Assembly: GCA_023404715.1 (NCBI GenBank)
Contig: JAEYAR010000093.1
Span: forward strand, 87,729-151,728
Direction of reading: 5' to 3'
Length of the DNA stretch: 64,000 bases
Source of the DNA: Bacillota bacterium
Lineage (GTDB): Bacteria; Bacillota; Clostridia; Christensenellales; Aristaeellaceae
How positions within the stretch are numbered: position 1 is the stretch's first letter; each line of letters begins with the position of its first letter. The translations under genes and the position numbers were made by a program. Under the pieces are notes generated by a model, which was given only the letters and a program-made list of their open reading frames with translations, was not told where the DNA came from and did not search any database. Below are positions 35,465-43,550 of the stretch, in pieces.

Positions 35465-36566
35465 TACGGCTTGGGAACAGATGGTCAAGAAGTTTGCGGC
35501 GTCCGCCGAGCGGGCTGCTCAGATGAACCTGATCCCCTACAAGAGTGAAAACGGCACGTGGGTCGGCGCGCCGTTCGACGGCAACAGCTGGTGGACGAAC
35601 GGGTTTTGGCCGGCGCTGATGTGGCAGCTCTACGCTGGGACGAAGGACGAGCGCTTTCAGAAGGAGGCGCGCCGCGTGCAGGCTCTGCTACAAAAGGAGC
35701 TGACGACGTTTGAGCTCCTCAACCACGACGTGGGCTTCATGTACCTGCTGTCCTCGGGCGCGGACTACAAGCTCACCGGAAGCGACGAAGCGAGGCGCGA
35801 CACGCTGCACGCGGCGACGATTCTCGCGGGGAGATACAACCCCGCGGGCTTCATCCGCGCCTGGGGACAGAAGGGCCGCGAGGGCTGGGCGATCGTGGAC
35901 TGCATGATGAACCTGGCGCTGCTCTACTGGGCGAGCGAGCAGACGGGCGACCCGCGCTTCCTCAAGATCGCCAAGACGCACGCGGATACGACGATGCGCT
36001 GCTTTGTACGGCCGGACGGATCGTGCAATCACATCGTGATCTTCGATCCGGAGACGGGCGAGATGCTAGATGCGCCGGGCGGGCAGGGCTACTGCGCGGG
36101 CTCGTCCTGGTCTCGCGGCCAGTCCTGGGCGCTATACGGGTTTGTGCTCAGCTACCTGCACACGGGCGAGACGCGCTATCTGGATACGGCCAAGCGCGTG
36201 GCGCACTACTTTATCTCCAACATCCGTGCGGACGGGTTGGTCGATTGCGACTTCCGTCAGCCGAAGGCGCCGGAGAAGCTGGACAACATCGCCAGCGCTT
36301 GTGCGTCCTGCGCGCTGCTGGAGCTGGCGGGATGCGTAGGCGAGCACGAGCAGGCGCTCTACCGCGAGGCCGCCATCCGCATGCTACAGGCGCTGTACGA
36401 TCGCTGCGCCGACTGGACGGAAGGCAGCCAGGGCATTCTCACGCGCTGCACCGCCGCCTATCACGAGGACGGCGCGGGCCAGGAGACGAACATCACCTAT
36501 GGCGATTACTTCTTCGTAGAGGCCGTCGCCAAGCTGCGCGGAACAGACCCGATGCTGTGGAAGTGA
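35448..36566 (+). CDS. GH88 unsaturated glucuronyl hydrolase
   Basis: 372 aa (alpha/alpha)6-barrel enzyme. The two family aspartates lie in LLNHDVGFMYLLSSGA and AIVDCMMNLALLYWAS; SSWSRGQSWALYGFVLSY and EKLDNIASACASCALLEL are other family strips. It hydrates and removes the unsaturated uronate produced by lyases such as the heparinase-like enzyme two genes upstream. No signal peptide, so it acts in the cytoplasm. AGGAGG is inside the end of the DUF2264 gene, so translation is coupled. Last gene of the operon; a terminator follows. Confidence 0.93.
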   Translation: MQRWIDTAWEQMVKKFAASAERAAQMNLIPYKSENGTWVGAPFDGNSWWTNGFWPALMWQLYAGTKDERFQKEARRVQALLQKELTTFELLNHDVGFMYLLSSGADYKLTGSDEARRDTLHAATILAGRYNPAGFIRAWGQKGREGWAIVDCMMNLALLYWASEQTGDPRFLKIAKTHADTTMRCFVRPDGSCNHIVIFDPETGEMLDAPGGQGYCAGSSWSRGQSWALYGFVLSYLHTGETRYLDTAKRVAHYFISNIRADGLVDCDFRQPKAPEKLDNIASACASCALLELAGCVGEHEQALYREAAIRMLQALYDRCADWTEGSQGILTRCTAAYHEDGAGQETNITYGDYFFVEAVAKLRGTDPMLWK

Positions 36567-36582
36567 TGATGAATGAAACAAG

Positions 36583-36625
36583 ATGCTCGGAACCGGATGA
36601 TCTAATCCGGCTCCGAGCATGCTTT
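36583..36625 (+). terminator. Terminator of the second glycan operon
   Basis: A 16-bp stem with one mismatch (36583-36598 with 36605-36620) and a 6-base loop is followed by GCTTTTG. It also lies just beyond the broken minus-strand HEPN gene. Confidence 0.8.
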
Positions 36626-37001
36626 TGTAGGCGTGAGTGCATAGTATGGCGCTAGGTAAGCGGCGACGGAAGAAAGAAAATCCGCCGCACCTGCAATGAG
36701 TAGGCGCGTATCTTCGGTTGAACATAAGTAAAAATATTCATAATCGCTTCGATTTCGGATAATGGCGGCATTGGATATCAGCGCGCTGTATTTCCGCGGC
36801 AATACTTCTGGCTTTAGGTATTGGCGGGTGAAACTTGCGAAGCGCCAGAACCGAACGCATCGTATGGAAAATACAATAATAAGCCCTATTGTTGGCAGAT
36901 GCAAAGTCTTCTGCATCCGCATCGCGTTGAGCGGCAGACAACATTTCGCGTGCTTTATCGAGTCGATATTTTGATAGTTCAATAAGCGACAAGTCAGGCA
37001 C
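36602..37001 (-). pseudogene. HEPN-domain protein gene, broken
   Basis: Reading from the ATG at 37001 the first 50 residues are the N-terminal half of a HEPN protein (LSKYRLDKAREMLSAAQRDA, then SANNRAYYCIFHTMRSVLAL). After RKFH the frame turns to nonsense. In another frame, from about 36835 down to 36602, the expected C-terminal half appears (ASFTRQYLKPEVLPRKYSAL, IIRNRSDYEYFY, then AGAADFLSSVAAYL). The KKHSAVI-type stretch that normally joins the halves is missing, so a short out-of-frame deletion is the likely cause. The RNxxDY motif is that of HEPN toxins paired with nucleotidyltransferases; no partner gene is present. Confidence 0.8.
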
Positions 37002-37152
37002 TGATTCGAATCCCCTCTCTGTCGATGTTTTTAAAACAATGTTGATTGATTTTTATGCATCGCAGCAAAAAATATGCATCCATGCATCTAGTCCGGCTTC
37101 TCGCGTGCGTTCAATCGTGCTACAATAGCTTGAGGAGAAAGGGGTTACCTCT

Positions 37153-38166
37153 ATGATGAAATTACTGATCGGGACGTACACCACGGGAACAGCCTCCGAG
37201 GGCGTGTACGAGGCGGCGCTCGACGTTCGCACGGGCGCGCTATCGCATCTGCGCGCCGTGGGAAGCGTGCCGGATCCTTCTTATCTAATCTCGACAGGAG
37301 AGGGACGGATTTACGCGGTATGCGAAAGCCCGGCGTTCCATGGAAAGCCGGGCGGCGGGGTGATGAGCCTGCTGCGTCTGCCGGATGGACGGCTCGTATC
37401 GGATGGCGCGCTGCCCTCGGGCGGTCAGGCGCCGTGCCATCTGGCGATCGGCGAAGCGGGGACGCGGCTGGCGGTGGCGAACTATGGGGACGGCGTTCTG
37501 AGCGTCTTTTCGCTCGCGCCGGACGGCGCGCTGCGCGAGCAGGCGGCGTCCTTCGTCTATACGGCGAAGGGAGCGAATGCCGCTCGCCAGGAATGCGCGC
37601 ACGCGCATTTTGCGGCATTCGCCTGCGGCGAAATTCTCTGCTGCGACCTGGGCGGCGACTGCATACGCCGCTACGACGCGCGTACCCTGGATTCTCTCGC
37701 GCCGGTCCGTCTGCCGGCAGGGTGCGGGCCGCGGCATTTGCTGCGGCGGCCAGGGGGCGCCCTGTACGTCGTGAGCGAACTGACGAGCGAGCTTTTCACC
37801 CTGATGCCGGATGGACGGGGAGGTTGCGAATTGATAGACGTACAGAGCTGTCTGCCCCAAGGCGCGGGCGAGAGCTGGGCCGCGGCGCTGCGCGAGGGGG
37901 AGGACGGGCGGCTCTTTGTTTCCAACCGGGGACATGATAGCGTAGCCGTATTTCGCCTGGGCGCGGACGGCATCCCGATACGGGAGGGCGTCTATCCCTG
38001 CGGCGGCCGCTACCCGCGCGACATTCTGCCGGTCGGGGAGGGGCTCATGCTCTGCGCCTGCCAGAACGCGGACGAGGTAACATGCCTGCGCGAGGAAGCC
38101 GGAGGCTGGTCGGTGGTCTCTCGCCTCGCCGTGCCCGCGCCGGTATGCCTGCTGCGGGTGGAATGA
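37153..38166 (+). CDS. Lactonase family protein (6-phosphogluconolactonase-like)
   Basis: 337 aa seven-bladed propeller of the YbhE/Pgl (COG2706) class: MKLLIGTYTTGTASEGVYE at the start, then repeated blade strips such as CHLAIGEAGTRLAVANYGDG and GCGPRHLLRRPGG. Members hydrolyse 6-phosphogluconolactone or other sugar lactones in the cytoplasm. The start is ATG at 37153 (a second ATG follows directly) with AAAGGGG upstream. A possible promoter lies at about 37094-37122 (TTCTCG, 17 bases, TACAAT). It stands alone between two accessory patches. True substrate uncertain. Confidence 0.85.
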   Translation: MMKLLIGTYTTGTASEGVYEAALDVRTGALSHLRAVGSVPDPSYLISTGEGRIYAVCESPAFHGKPGGGVMSLLRLPDGRLVSDGALPSGGQAPCHLAIGEAGTRLAVANYGDGVLSVFSLAPDGALREQAASFVYTAKGANAARQECAHAHFAAFACGEILCCDLGGDCIRRYDARTLDSLAPVRLPAGCGPRHLLRRPGGALYVVSELTSELFTLMPDGRGGCELIDVQSCLPQGAGESWAAALREGEDGRLFVSNRGHDSVAVFRLGADGIPIREGVYPCGGRYPRDILPVGEGLMLCACQNADEVTCLREEAGGWSVVSRLAVPAPVCLLRVE

Positions 38167-38171
38167 TCGCT

Positions 38172-38372
38172 TCAAGAATTCGAGGAGGCCTTATCGCGCT
38201 CGATCGTCTCTTTGATCGCGCGCAGCAAAAAGGCGTTGATGGTTTCGCCGCGTTTAGCGGCGTGGTCTTGAATTGCTTTCGCATCTTCTATTTTTGTTCT
38301 GCAGCCAAGCGTTTTGAAATGCTTGGCTGCATATTTTGCATCGGCTCGTTTCTTGGCCTCTGAAATTGGCAT
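38172..38372 (-). CDS. Ribbon-helix-helix (CopG/Arc-like) protein
   Basis: 66 aa. MPISEAKKRADAKYAAKHF is the N-terminal arm seen in many small Clostridia RHH proteins; the strand region is KTLGCRTKIED and the helices are AKAIQDHAAKRGETINAFLLRAIKETIER. It should bind DNA as a dimer, in the manner of antitoxin repressors. GAGGTG lies 5 bases before the ATG. It faces away from the small gene at 38565, and both upstream regions carry the half-sites of one 9-bp inverted repeat, so it probably represses both. Confidence 0.8.
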   Translation of the reverse strand: MPISEAKKRADAKYAAKHFKTLGCRTKIEDAKAIQDHAAKRGETINAFLLRAIKETIERDKASSNS

Positions 38373-38384
38373 ATTTTCACCTCG

Positions 38385-38478
38385 TTATACAGTGTTGATG
38401 TTGTGCAATATTGATATTTTTATTCTGCGGTATTTGGAGAATAGGCGGATAGACGATGCAGTATTAATACTGTATAAT
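38385..38478. promoter_or_regulatory. Divergent operator with 9-bp inverted repeat
   Basis: TTATACAGT (38385-38393) and ACTGTATAA (38469-38477) are perfect inverted copies. Each overlaps a -10-like box, one for the minus-strand RHH gene and one (TATAAT, 38473-38478) for the plus-strand small gene. A perfect 14-bp palindrome, CAGTATTAATACTG, lies at 38459-38472 against the plus-strand -10. This looks like a shared repressor site. Confidence 0.6.
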
Positions 38479-38564
38479 TACAAGCGTAAACTTACATAAA
38501 CAATACGTCATAACGTATCGTTTCAGACGTGGTCAGGCAAGAACTTATGTAGGAGGGTCAAAAC

Positions 38565-38852
38565 GTGAAAGACGGTTATCAATCCTTTGCGAAAAACTTT
38601 AAAACCTGCTGCCTGGATTCCTACGATCGCATGGCTTACCGTAAAGGGCGGCGGAGCGCGGAAAAGGCGGAGGCAATGCGGGAATGCCGTGTGCTATACG
38701 ACGCAATTTACGCAAAGCTGGGGGAGGACTCCCTTCTGATCAACCGTTTCGACGCGGCAAAAAACCATGCGTTCAGCCTGACCGAGCCGCACATCTATCA
38801 TCAGGGCTTTCGAGATTGTATTTATCTGCTTCGCTGGATGGGCGTGCTGTGA
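38565..38852 (+). CDS. Small protein of unknown function
   Basis: 95 aa starting at GTG with AGGAGGG 7 bases upstream. It is helix-rich and charged, with two cysteines near the N-terminus (KTCCLDSYD) and a C-terminal strip HQGFRDCIYLLRWMGV. The layout (variable N-terminus, a middle helix, then a Y/F-rich GF..G strip) recalls small DUF6809-like proteins of Clostridia, but I cannot assign it. No membrane helix or signal peptide. It is divergent from the RHH gene and shares its operator, so the two are probably a regulated pair. Confidence 0.65.
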   Translation: MKDGYQSFAKNFKTCCLDSYDRMAYRKGRRSAEKAEAMRECRVLYDAIYAKLGEDSLLINRFDAAKNHAFSLTEPHIYHQGFRDCIYLLRWMGVL

Positions 38853-38861
38853 GCGGGAAGC

Positions 38862-39443
38862 TTATTTTCGCTCAATGCGCATCTTGTGCATGAGCTTGGG
38901 CGGAAAGAGCTTGCCGTACACCGCGGTCATCTCGCCGGGTAGGCTGGCGGCGATATCGGCAAAGCCTGCACAGAGCGGACGGACCATCAGGTGCATGGGC
39001 ATGCCCCAAATCGCATAGTCGAGCCCCGGCACGAGCGTGAAGCCCGCGCGCTCGTAAAACGCGATGCGCCTTTCCCGATGCAGGCGGTCGGCTTCCTCCT
39101 CGGCCAGCTCCGGCTGTTCGACCTCCACGATGATCCCCTTCGCGCTTTCGTAGTAGGCGCAAAGGCGCCGGAGCACCAGGCTGCCGATGCCGCGCCCGCG
39201 CATCGCGGGCTCCACCGCCAAAAAGGAGCATAGCACGCTTTCATCGCCCCAGGTGCACGCCGTATAGGCGGCGCTTTCGGCGCCCAGCAGCACGTCGAAC
39301 GCCTCGGCGGCGCCGGATTTGACATAGCGGCGGAATGTGGCGAGCGGCGGACGCTCGGCCGGGGTCGGAAAGTCGCGCGCGATGCGCGCATACAGGTCGG
39401 GGATTGCGTCGTACGCGACGGCGCGCAGGCGAAGGGATTGCAT
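38862..39443 (-). CDS. GNAT-family N-acetyltransferase
   Basis: 193 aa. The acetyl-CoA loop is visible in the FLAVEPAMRGRGIGSLVL strip (R/Q-x-x-G-x-G/A), followed by the helix LRRLCAYYESAKG and the C-terminal strand RIAFYERAGFTLVPG. Substrate unknown: small molecules or protein N-termini are typical. It converges with the small gene at 38565, whose end is 10 bases away. A 20-base gap before the ATG holds AGGAGG. Confidence 0.88.
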   Translation of the reverse strand: MQSLRLRAVAYDAIPDLYARIARDFPTPAERPPLATFRRYVKSGAAEAFDVLLGAESAAYTACTWGDESVLCSFLAVEPAMRGRGIGSLVLRRLCAYYESAKGIIVEVEQPELAEEEADRLHRERRIAFYERAGFTLVPGLDYAIWGMPMHLMVRPLCAGFADIAASLPGEMTAVYGKLFPPKLMHKMRIERK

Positions 39444-39592
39444 GCTTTTACCTCCTAGCTATGCAAATTGTATGGTTCAAATGCATCTTCGACGCAATGC
39501 GCGGGAACCCCTTCTTTTGCTTGACGTTTGGGCGTGCATAAGGATGTCCATAGGTTGCCATAATCATCCCATAGACAAAGGAGATGATAGGA

Positions 39593-40372
39593 ATGGGCAT
39601 TTTTGAAGGCAAGGTGGCCCTCATTACCGGCGGCGGGAAGGCGAAATCAATCGGTTACGGCATCGCCGTCGCCTATGCGAAGGAGGGGGCCAATCTGACG
39701 CTTACCGGGCGCAATGAAGAAAAGCTGCTGGATGCGAAGGAAGAGCTGGAGCGCCTGTACAGCGTGCGGGTGCTGCCCATGCAGGCGGACGTCACCCCGG
39801 ACGACGACGCAGAGGACAGGGTGAAAAGCGTTGTCGAGAAGACCGTCGAGGCGTTTGGCCGCATCGACGTGCTGATCAACAACGCGCAGGCCTCCGCCTC
39901 GGGTATCCCATTGGCCATGCATTCAAAGGATCACTTTGATCTGGGGATCTACTCCGGACTGTATGCGACCTTCTACTACATGCGCGCATGTTACCCTTAT
40001 TTGAAGGAGACGCAGGGCTCCGTCATCAACTTCGCCAGCGGCGCGGGCCTGTTCGGCAACCCAGGCCAGAGCTCCTATGCTGCGGCGAAGGAGGGGATAC
40101 GCGGCCTTTCGCGCGTCGCCGCGACGGAGTGGGGAAAGGATCACATCAACGTCAACGTCATCTGCCCCCTTGCGTTGACGTCACAGCTGGAAAACTTTCA
40201 GGCCTCGTATCCGGAGGCGTACGAAAAGAACCTGCGCGCAGTGCCGATGGGCCGCTTCGGAGATCCGGAGAAGGACATCGGCCGCGTCTGTGTGCTGCTG
40301 GGATCGGTAGATTTTAAGTATATGTCGGGCGAAACCTTGACGCTTGAAGGGGGATTGGGCCTGCGGCCATAG
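39593..40372 (+). CDS. Short-chain dehydrogenase/reductase
   Basis: 259 aa NAD(P)-dependent SDR. The Rossmann glycine motif is TGGGKAKSIGYGIA, with a longer loop than the classical TGxxxGIG; NNAQAS stands for NNAG; the catalytic pair is in SSYAAAKEG (Y-x-x-x-K). The C-terminus KYMSGETLTLEGGLGL is typical. The in-frame ATG at 39584 touches the GGAG sequence, so the ATG at 39593 is better placed. Substrate unknown; the gene is monocistronic, followed by a terminator. Confidence 0.88.
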   Translation: MGIFEGKVALITGGGKAKSIGYGIAVAYAKEGANLTLTGRNEEKLLDAKEELERLYSVRVLPMQADVTPDDDAEDRVKSVVEKTVEAFGRIDVLINNAQASASGIPLAMHSKDHFDLGIYSGLYATFYYMRACYPYLKETQGSVINFASGAGLFGNPGQSSYAAAKEGIRGLSRVAATEWGKDHINVNVICPLALTSQLENFQASYPEAYEKNLRAVPMGRFGDPEKDIGRVCVLLGSVDFKYMSGETLTLEGGLGLRP

Positions 40373-40395
40373 GCAAAGATCATTTATACAGGGGT

Positions 40396-40424
40396 CCCGC
40401 ATCGAACTGCCATGCGGGGCTTTT
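40396..40424 (+). terminator. Terminator of the SDR gene
   Basis: CCCGCAT (40396-40402) pairs with ATGCGGG (40412-40418), followed by GCTTTTG. Confidence 0.75.
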
Positions 40425-40453
40425 GCTTGTGTTAAAACATTTAGCTAGCAAAA

Positions 40454-40480
40454 CGTTGACTTCTGTGTTAATCTAATAAT
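40454..40480 (+). promoter_or_regulatory. Possible promoter of the NYN-domain gene
   Basis: TTGACT followed after about 15 bases by TAATAA in an AT-rich stretch, 35 bases upstream of the start codon. The spacing is short, so this is tentative. Confidence 0.4.
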
Positions 40481-40510
40481 AACGGCATAAAACTACGCGG
40501 AGGTTCAAAA

Positions 40511-41893
40511 ATGATCCCAAATGATGCAAAAGAGAAGCCTACTGTCAACGTGGCGAACATTTCACCGGATATAAGGGTGTATGACATCGTATCCATCGTC
40601 GCCTATATGGCCGGCGTAAACTATACCGATTATGGGAAAGGGCCGTTTAAAGACTCGATATTTACGAGGCTACACGAAGACGACGACGCACATACCATCC
40701 GTTCCTTGTGCAGAATTAGAACAGCCCTAATGCGCAGCTTCAAACGGGTGCAGGACGCGATGGCCTTTCAGATGCGCAATTTACATACATTGCCAGAGTA
40801 TATCCCGCAGAACGACGTCGAGTTTCTGGTTCAGCGCGGGGTCAAATTGCTGCGCGTAAACTGGACGGCGCAGGGATATATCGCCGACATCAATCAATTG
40901 CTGATGGAGCGGATCAACAGCTGCGAGCGCCTTTTCCCGATATGGCTGAAGTGGGGTTACATCCGCGATTTGTTTTTGATGCCCCACGGAAGGCAGACGG
41001 ATGCGATTGAGGCGGAGCGCGCCCGGTACGCGGCGGAGCAGGCGAAGTACCCATACCGCGTCTATCTCAACGTACAGCTCATCTACGACGGGAACCTGTT
41101 TCTCCACGACGGCAAACTGCTTTACTGGCTTTATCAGATGCACGACGACTGCTTTGCGGATTTTACCAAGGTGACGGACGCATGCCGCGCGGTCAAGGAA
41201 AATCTATATACGTATTTGCTGCGCAATCCCGTGACGGCGATGATCGTCGATTGCGAGAATTCCGATCCCTACCGCATTTGCGCGGTGCTGCGCAATATTC
41301 AAGAGAATTGTCCGGAGGGGTTTTCGCATATTCAGAAGGTGGTGCTTTACGACGACGTAAACACCAGCGTGACGTGGCGAATCCTGGAGCTGTATATCAA
41401 CGCGCCCATCGAGCATGAGGTGATCGAACGGGTCAAAAATCAAAAATCGCTCGTGGACATCTGGATGACCGCCAGAACATGCAAATTGTATTATGAGGAT
41501 CACATCCCCGCCTATATCCTGGTCTCGAGCGATTCCGATTACTGGGGGCTGATGTCCGCGCTGCCGGACGCCTCCTTTTTGGTATTGACCGAAAGCGAAA
41601 AAACAGGCTTTTCGCTTCGTTCGGCGCTCAATAGCAAGAGCATCAGCTACTGCAATATGGACGAGTTCTATTCCGGCAACATCAGCGACATCAAGCTCGG
41701 CGCGCTGATGGTCGAGTTGAAGCCCTATATCGCTGAACGCATGTTTTTTAATATCCATACCCTGATGGATATGGCCATCGAGCGGACCCGAATCTCCTTA
41801 ACTGACCAAGAGAAGGCGCGGATTTACCGGCATGTGAAGAAGAATCTGCGCTTGAAAATCATGGATAACGGAGATGTCAAAGTCATCTTTTGA
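40511..41893 (+). CDS. NYN (PIN-like) domain protein
   Basis: 460 aa. The first 235 residues are helical and of unknown function. From about 238 a NYN/PIN-like ribonuclease core appears: AMIVDCENSDPYRICAVL (first acidic residues), QKVVLYDDVN, KSLVDIWMTARTCKLYYE, then AYILVSSDSDYWGLMSALPD with the DSDY acidic pair, and a final FLVLTESEKTG. All acidic positions expected of the fold are present. Such proteins may cut RNA. The gene has its own promoter region and no partner, in an accessory stretch. GGAGG is 8 bases upstream of the ATG. Confidence 0.78.
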   Translation: MIPNDAKEKPTVNVANISPDIRVYDIVSIVAYMAGVNYTDYGKGPFKDSIFTRLHEDDDAHTIRSLCRIRTALMRSFKRVQDAMAFQMRNLHTLPEYIPQNDVEFLVQRGVKLLRVNWTAQGYIADINQLLMERINSCERLFPIWLKWGYIRDLFLMPHGRQTDAIEAERARYAAEQAKYPYRVYLNVQLIYDGNLFLHDGKLLYWLYQMHDDCFADFTKVTDACRAVKENLYTYLLRNPVTAMIVDCENSDPYRICAVLRNIQENCPEGFSHIQKVVLYDDVNTSVTWRILELYINAPIEHEVIERVKNQKSLVDIWMTARTCKLYYEDHIPAYILVSSDSDYWGLMSALPDASFLVLTESEKTGFSLRSALNSKSISYCNMDEFYSGNISDIKLGALMVELKPYIAERMFFNIHTLMDMAIERTRISLTDQEKARIYRHVKKNLRLKIMDNGDVKVIF

Positions 41894-41936
41894 CCCTGCG
41901 ACGTTGGGGCGGGGGCATAAACGCCCGCGCCGCCTC

Positions 41937-41966
41937 TTGCGAAAGGGCGCGCGCATGATGTACAAT
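41937..41966 (+). promoter_or_regulatory. Promoter of the comM-dprA-topA cluster
   Basis: TTGCGA (41937-41942), an 18-base spacer and TACAAT (41961-41966), about 45 bases before the comM start codon. A GC-rich hairpin just upstream (about 41906-41930) may end the NYN transcript. Confidence 0.55.
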
Positions 41967-42013
41967 GGAACCCATATGGAAGATAACCCCGGTCGGGGAT
42001 TGGAGGGACCGCT

Positions 42014-43549
42014 ATGCTCTCGCAGGTGCAAAGCTTTGGCCTGACCGGTATCGACGGCTTTCCCGTGACGGTGGAGGCGTACGTGGCCGACGGTCTGCCG
42101 ATGTTCGAGCTCGTCGGACTGCCCGATGCGGCCGTGCGCGAGGCGCGCGAGCGCGTACGCGCCGCGATGCAGCAGTGCGGCTTTTCGTTCCCTGTCGCGC
42201 GCACGACGATCAACCTCGCGCCCGCGGACGTCAAGAAGGAAGGGCCGGCCTACGATTTGGCGATCGCCCTCGCCCTGCTCGCCGCCTCCGGCCAGATCGA
42301 CGGCAGCCGGCTCGCGGGGCGCGTCGTGCTGGGCGAGCTGGCGCTCGGGGGACAGGTGACGCAGGTGCGGGGCGTATTGCCGATGGTCATCGGCGCGCGC
42401 GCATTGGGCGTGCAGGAGGCGGTCATCCCGCTGGAGAACGCGCAGGAGGTCGCGTGCGTAGACGGCATCCGCATCGTGCCCGTAGAGACGCTGGCGCAGG
42501 CGGTGGGGCATGTCGCGGGCGGCGAGGCTCTCGCGCCGGTGACGCCGGTACCTTATGAGCAGCTGCTCACGCAGCGCAGGCCTTCGCAGGATCTGGGCGA
42601 GGTGCGCGGGCAGCGCAGCGCCAAGCGCGCGCTGGAGATCGCCGCCGCGGGCGGACACAACGTGCTGATGGTCGGCCCGCCCGGCGCGGGCAAGACGATG
42701 CTGGCGCGCTGCCTGCCGGGGATTTTGCCGGACATGACGTTTGAAGAGGCGCTGGAGGCGACGCGCATCCACTCGGCTGCGGGGCAATTGGCGCCGGGCG
42801 AAGGCCTGCTGCGCGAGCGGCCGTTCCGCGCGCCGCATCATACGGCCTCCGCCGCCGCGCTGGTGGGCGGCGGGCCTAAGGCCAAGCCGGGAGAAATCAG
42901 CCTGGCCTCTGGCGGCGTGCTCTTCCTGGACGAGCTGCCCGAGTACAACCGGGCCGCGCTGGAGGCGATGCGCCAGCCGTTGGAGGACGGGTTCGTCTCC
43001 GTCGTGCGCGTGGCGGCGCAGGCGCGCTACCCGGCGAAAGTGATGCTCGTGGCCGCGATGAACCCTTGCCCCTGCGGCCACTACGGCTCGCAGGAGCAAA
43101 ACTGCCGCTGCACGCAACACGAGATCCGCAAATACCTCGATCGCGTGTCGGGCCCGTTGCTCGACCGCATCGACATGCAGCTGGAGATATCGGCCGTGCC
43201 CGTGGCGGACATCGCCTCTGGCAAGGCGCAAGAGGAGTCGTCCGCGCATGTGCGCGCACGGGTGGAGGCGGCGCGCAAGGTGCAGCAGCGCCGCTACGAA
43301 GGCGAGGGCATCGGCTCGAACGCCCAGCTTTCCGCCGGGCAGCTCGAACGCTATTGCCCGTTGGGCGCGGACGCGCGCGCGTTGCTCGGCATGGCAGTGC
43401 AAAAGTATAAGCTGTCCATGCGGGCATACAGCCGCGTGCTCAAGGTCGCGCGCACCATCGCGGATCTTTCGGGAACGGATATCACGGGCGCGCATATCGC
43501 GGAGGCGGTGCGCTACCGCAGCATCGACGAAAAGTATTGGGGCGGCTGA
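42014..43549 (+). CDS. comM: YifB/ComM-family Mg-chelatase-like AAA ATPase
   Basis: 511 aa. The N-terminal ChlI-like domain (MFELVGLPDAAVREARERVR, then INLAPADVKKEGPAYDLAIA) precedes an AAA+ core with Walker A VGPPGAGKTMLARCLPG and Walker B GVLFLDELPE, and a C-terminal lid domain. ComM is a helicase that drives branch migration during integration of taken-up DNA. It is directly upstream of dprA, which supports a role in transformation-type recombination. GGAGGG precedes the ATG. Confidence 0.93.
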   Translation: MLSQVQSFGLTGIDGFPVTVEAYVADGLPMFELVGLPDAAVREARERVRAAMQQCGFSFPVARTTINLAPADVKKEGPAYDLAIALALLAASGQIDGSRLAGRVVLGELALGGQVTQVRGVLPMVIGARALGVQEAVIPLENAQEVACVDGIRIVPVETLAQAVGHVAGGEALAPVTPVPYEQLLTQRRPSQDLGEVRGQRSAKRALEIAAAGGHNVLMVGPPGAGKTMLARCLPGILPDMTFEEALEATRIHSAAGQLAPGEGLLRERPFRAPHHTASAAALVGGGPKAKPGEISLASGGVLFLDELPEYNRAALEAMRQPLEDGFVSVVRVAAQARYPAKVMLVAAMNPCPCGHYGSQEQNCRCTQHEIRKYLDRVSGPLLDRIDMQLEISAVPVADIASGKAQEESSAHVRARVEAARKVQQRRYEGEGIGSNAQLSAGQLERYCPLGADARALLGMAVQKYKLSMRAYSRVLKVARTIADLSGTDITGAHIAEAVRYRSIDEKYWGG

Positions 43550-43550
43550 G

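Noticed and set aside
38565..38852. Firm assignment of the small gene to DUF6809
   Set aside because: Only the general layout is similar; key positions could not be matched without a profile search.
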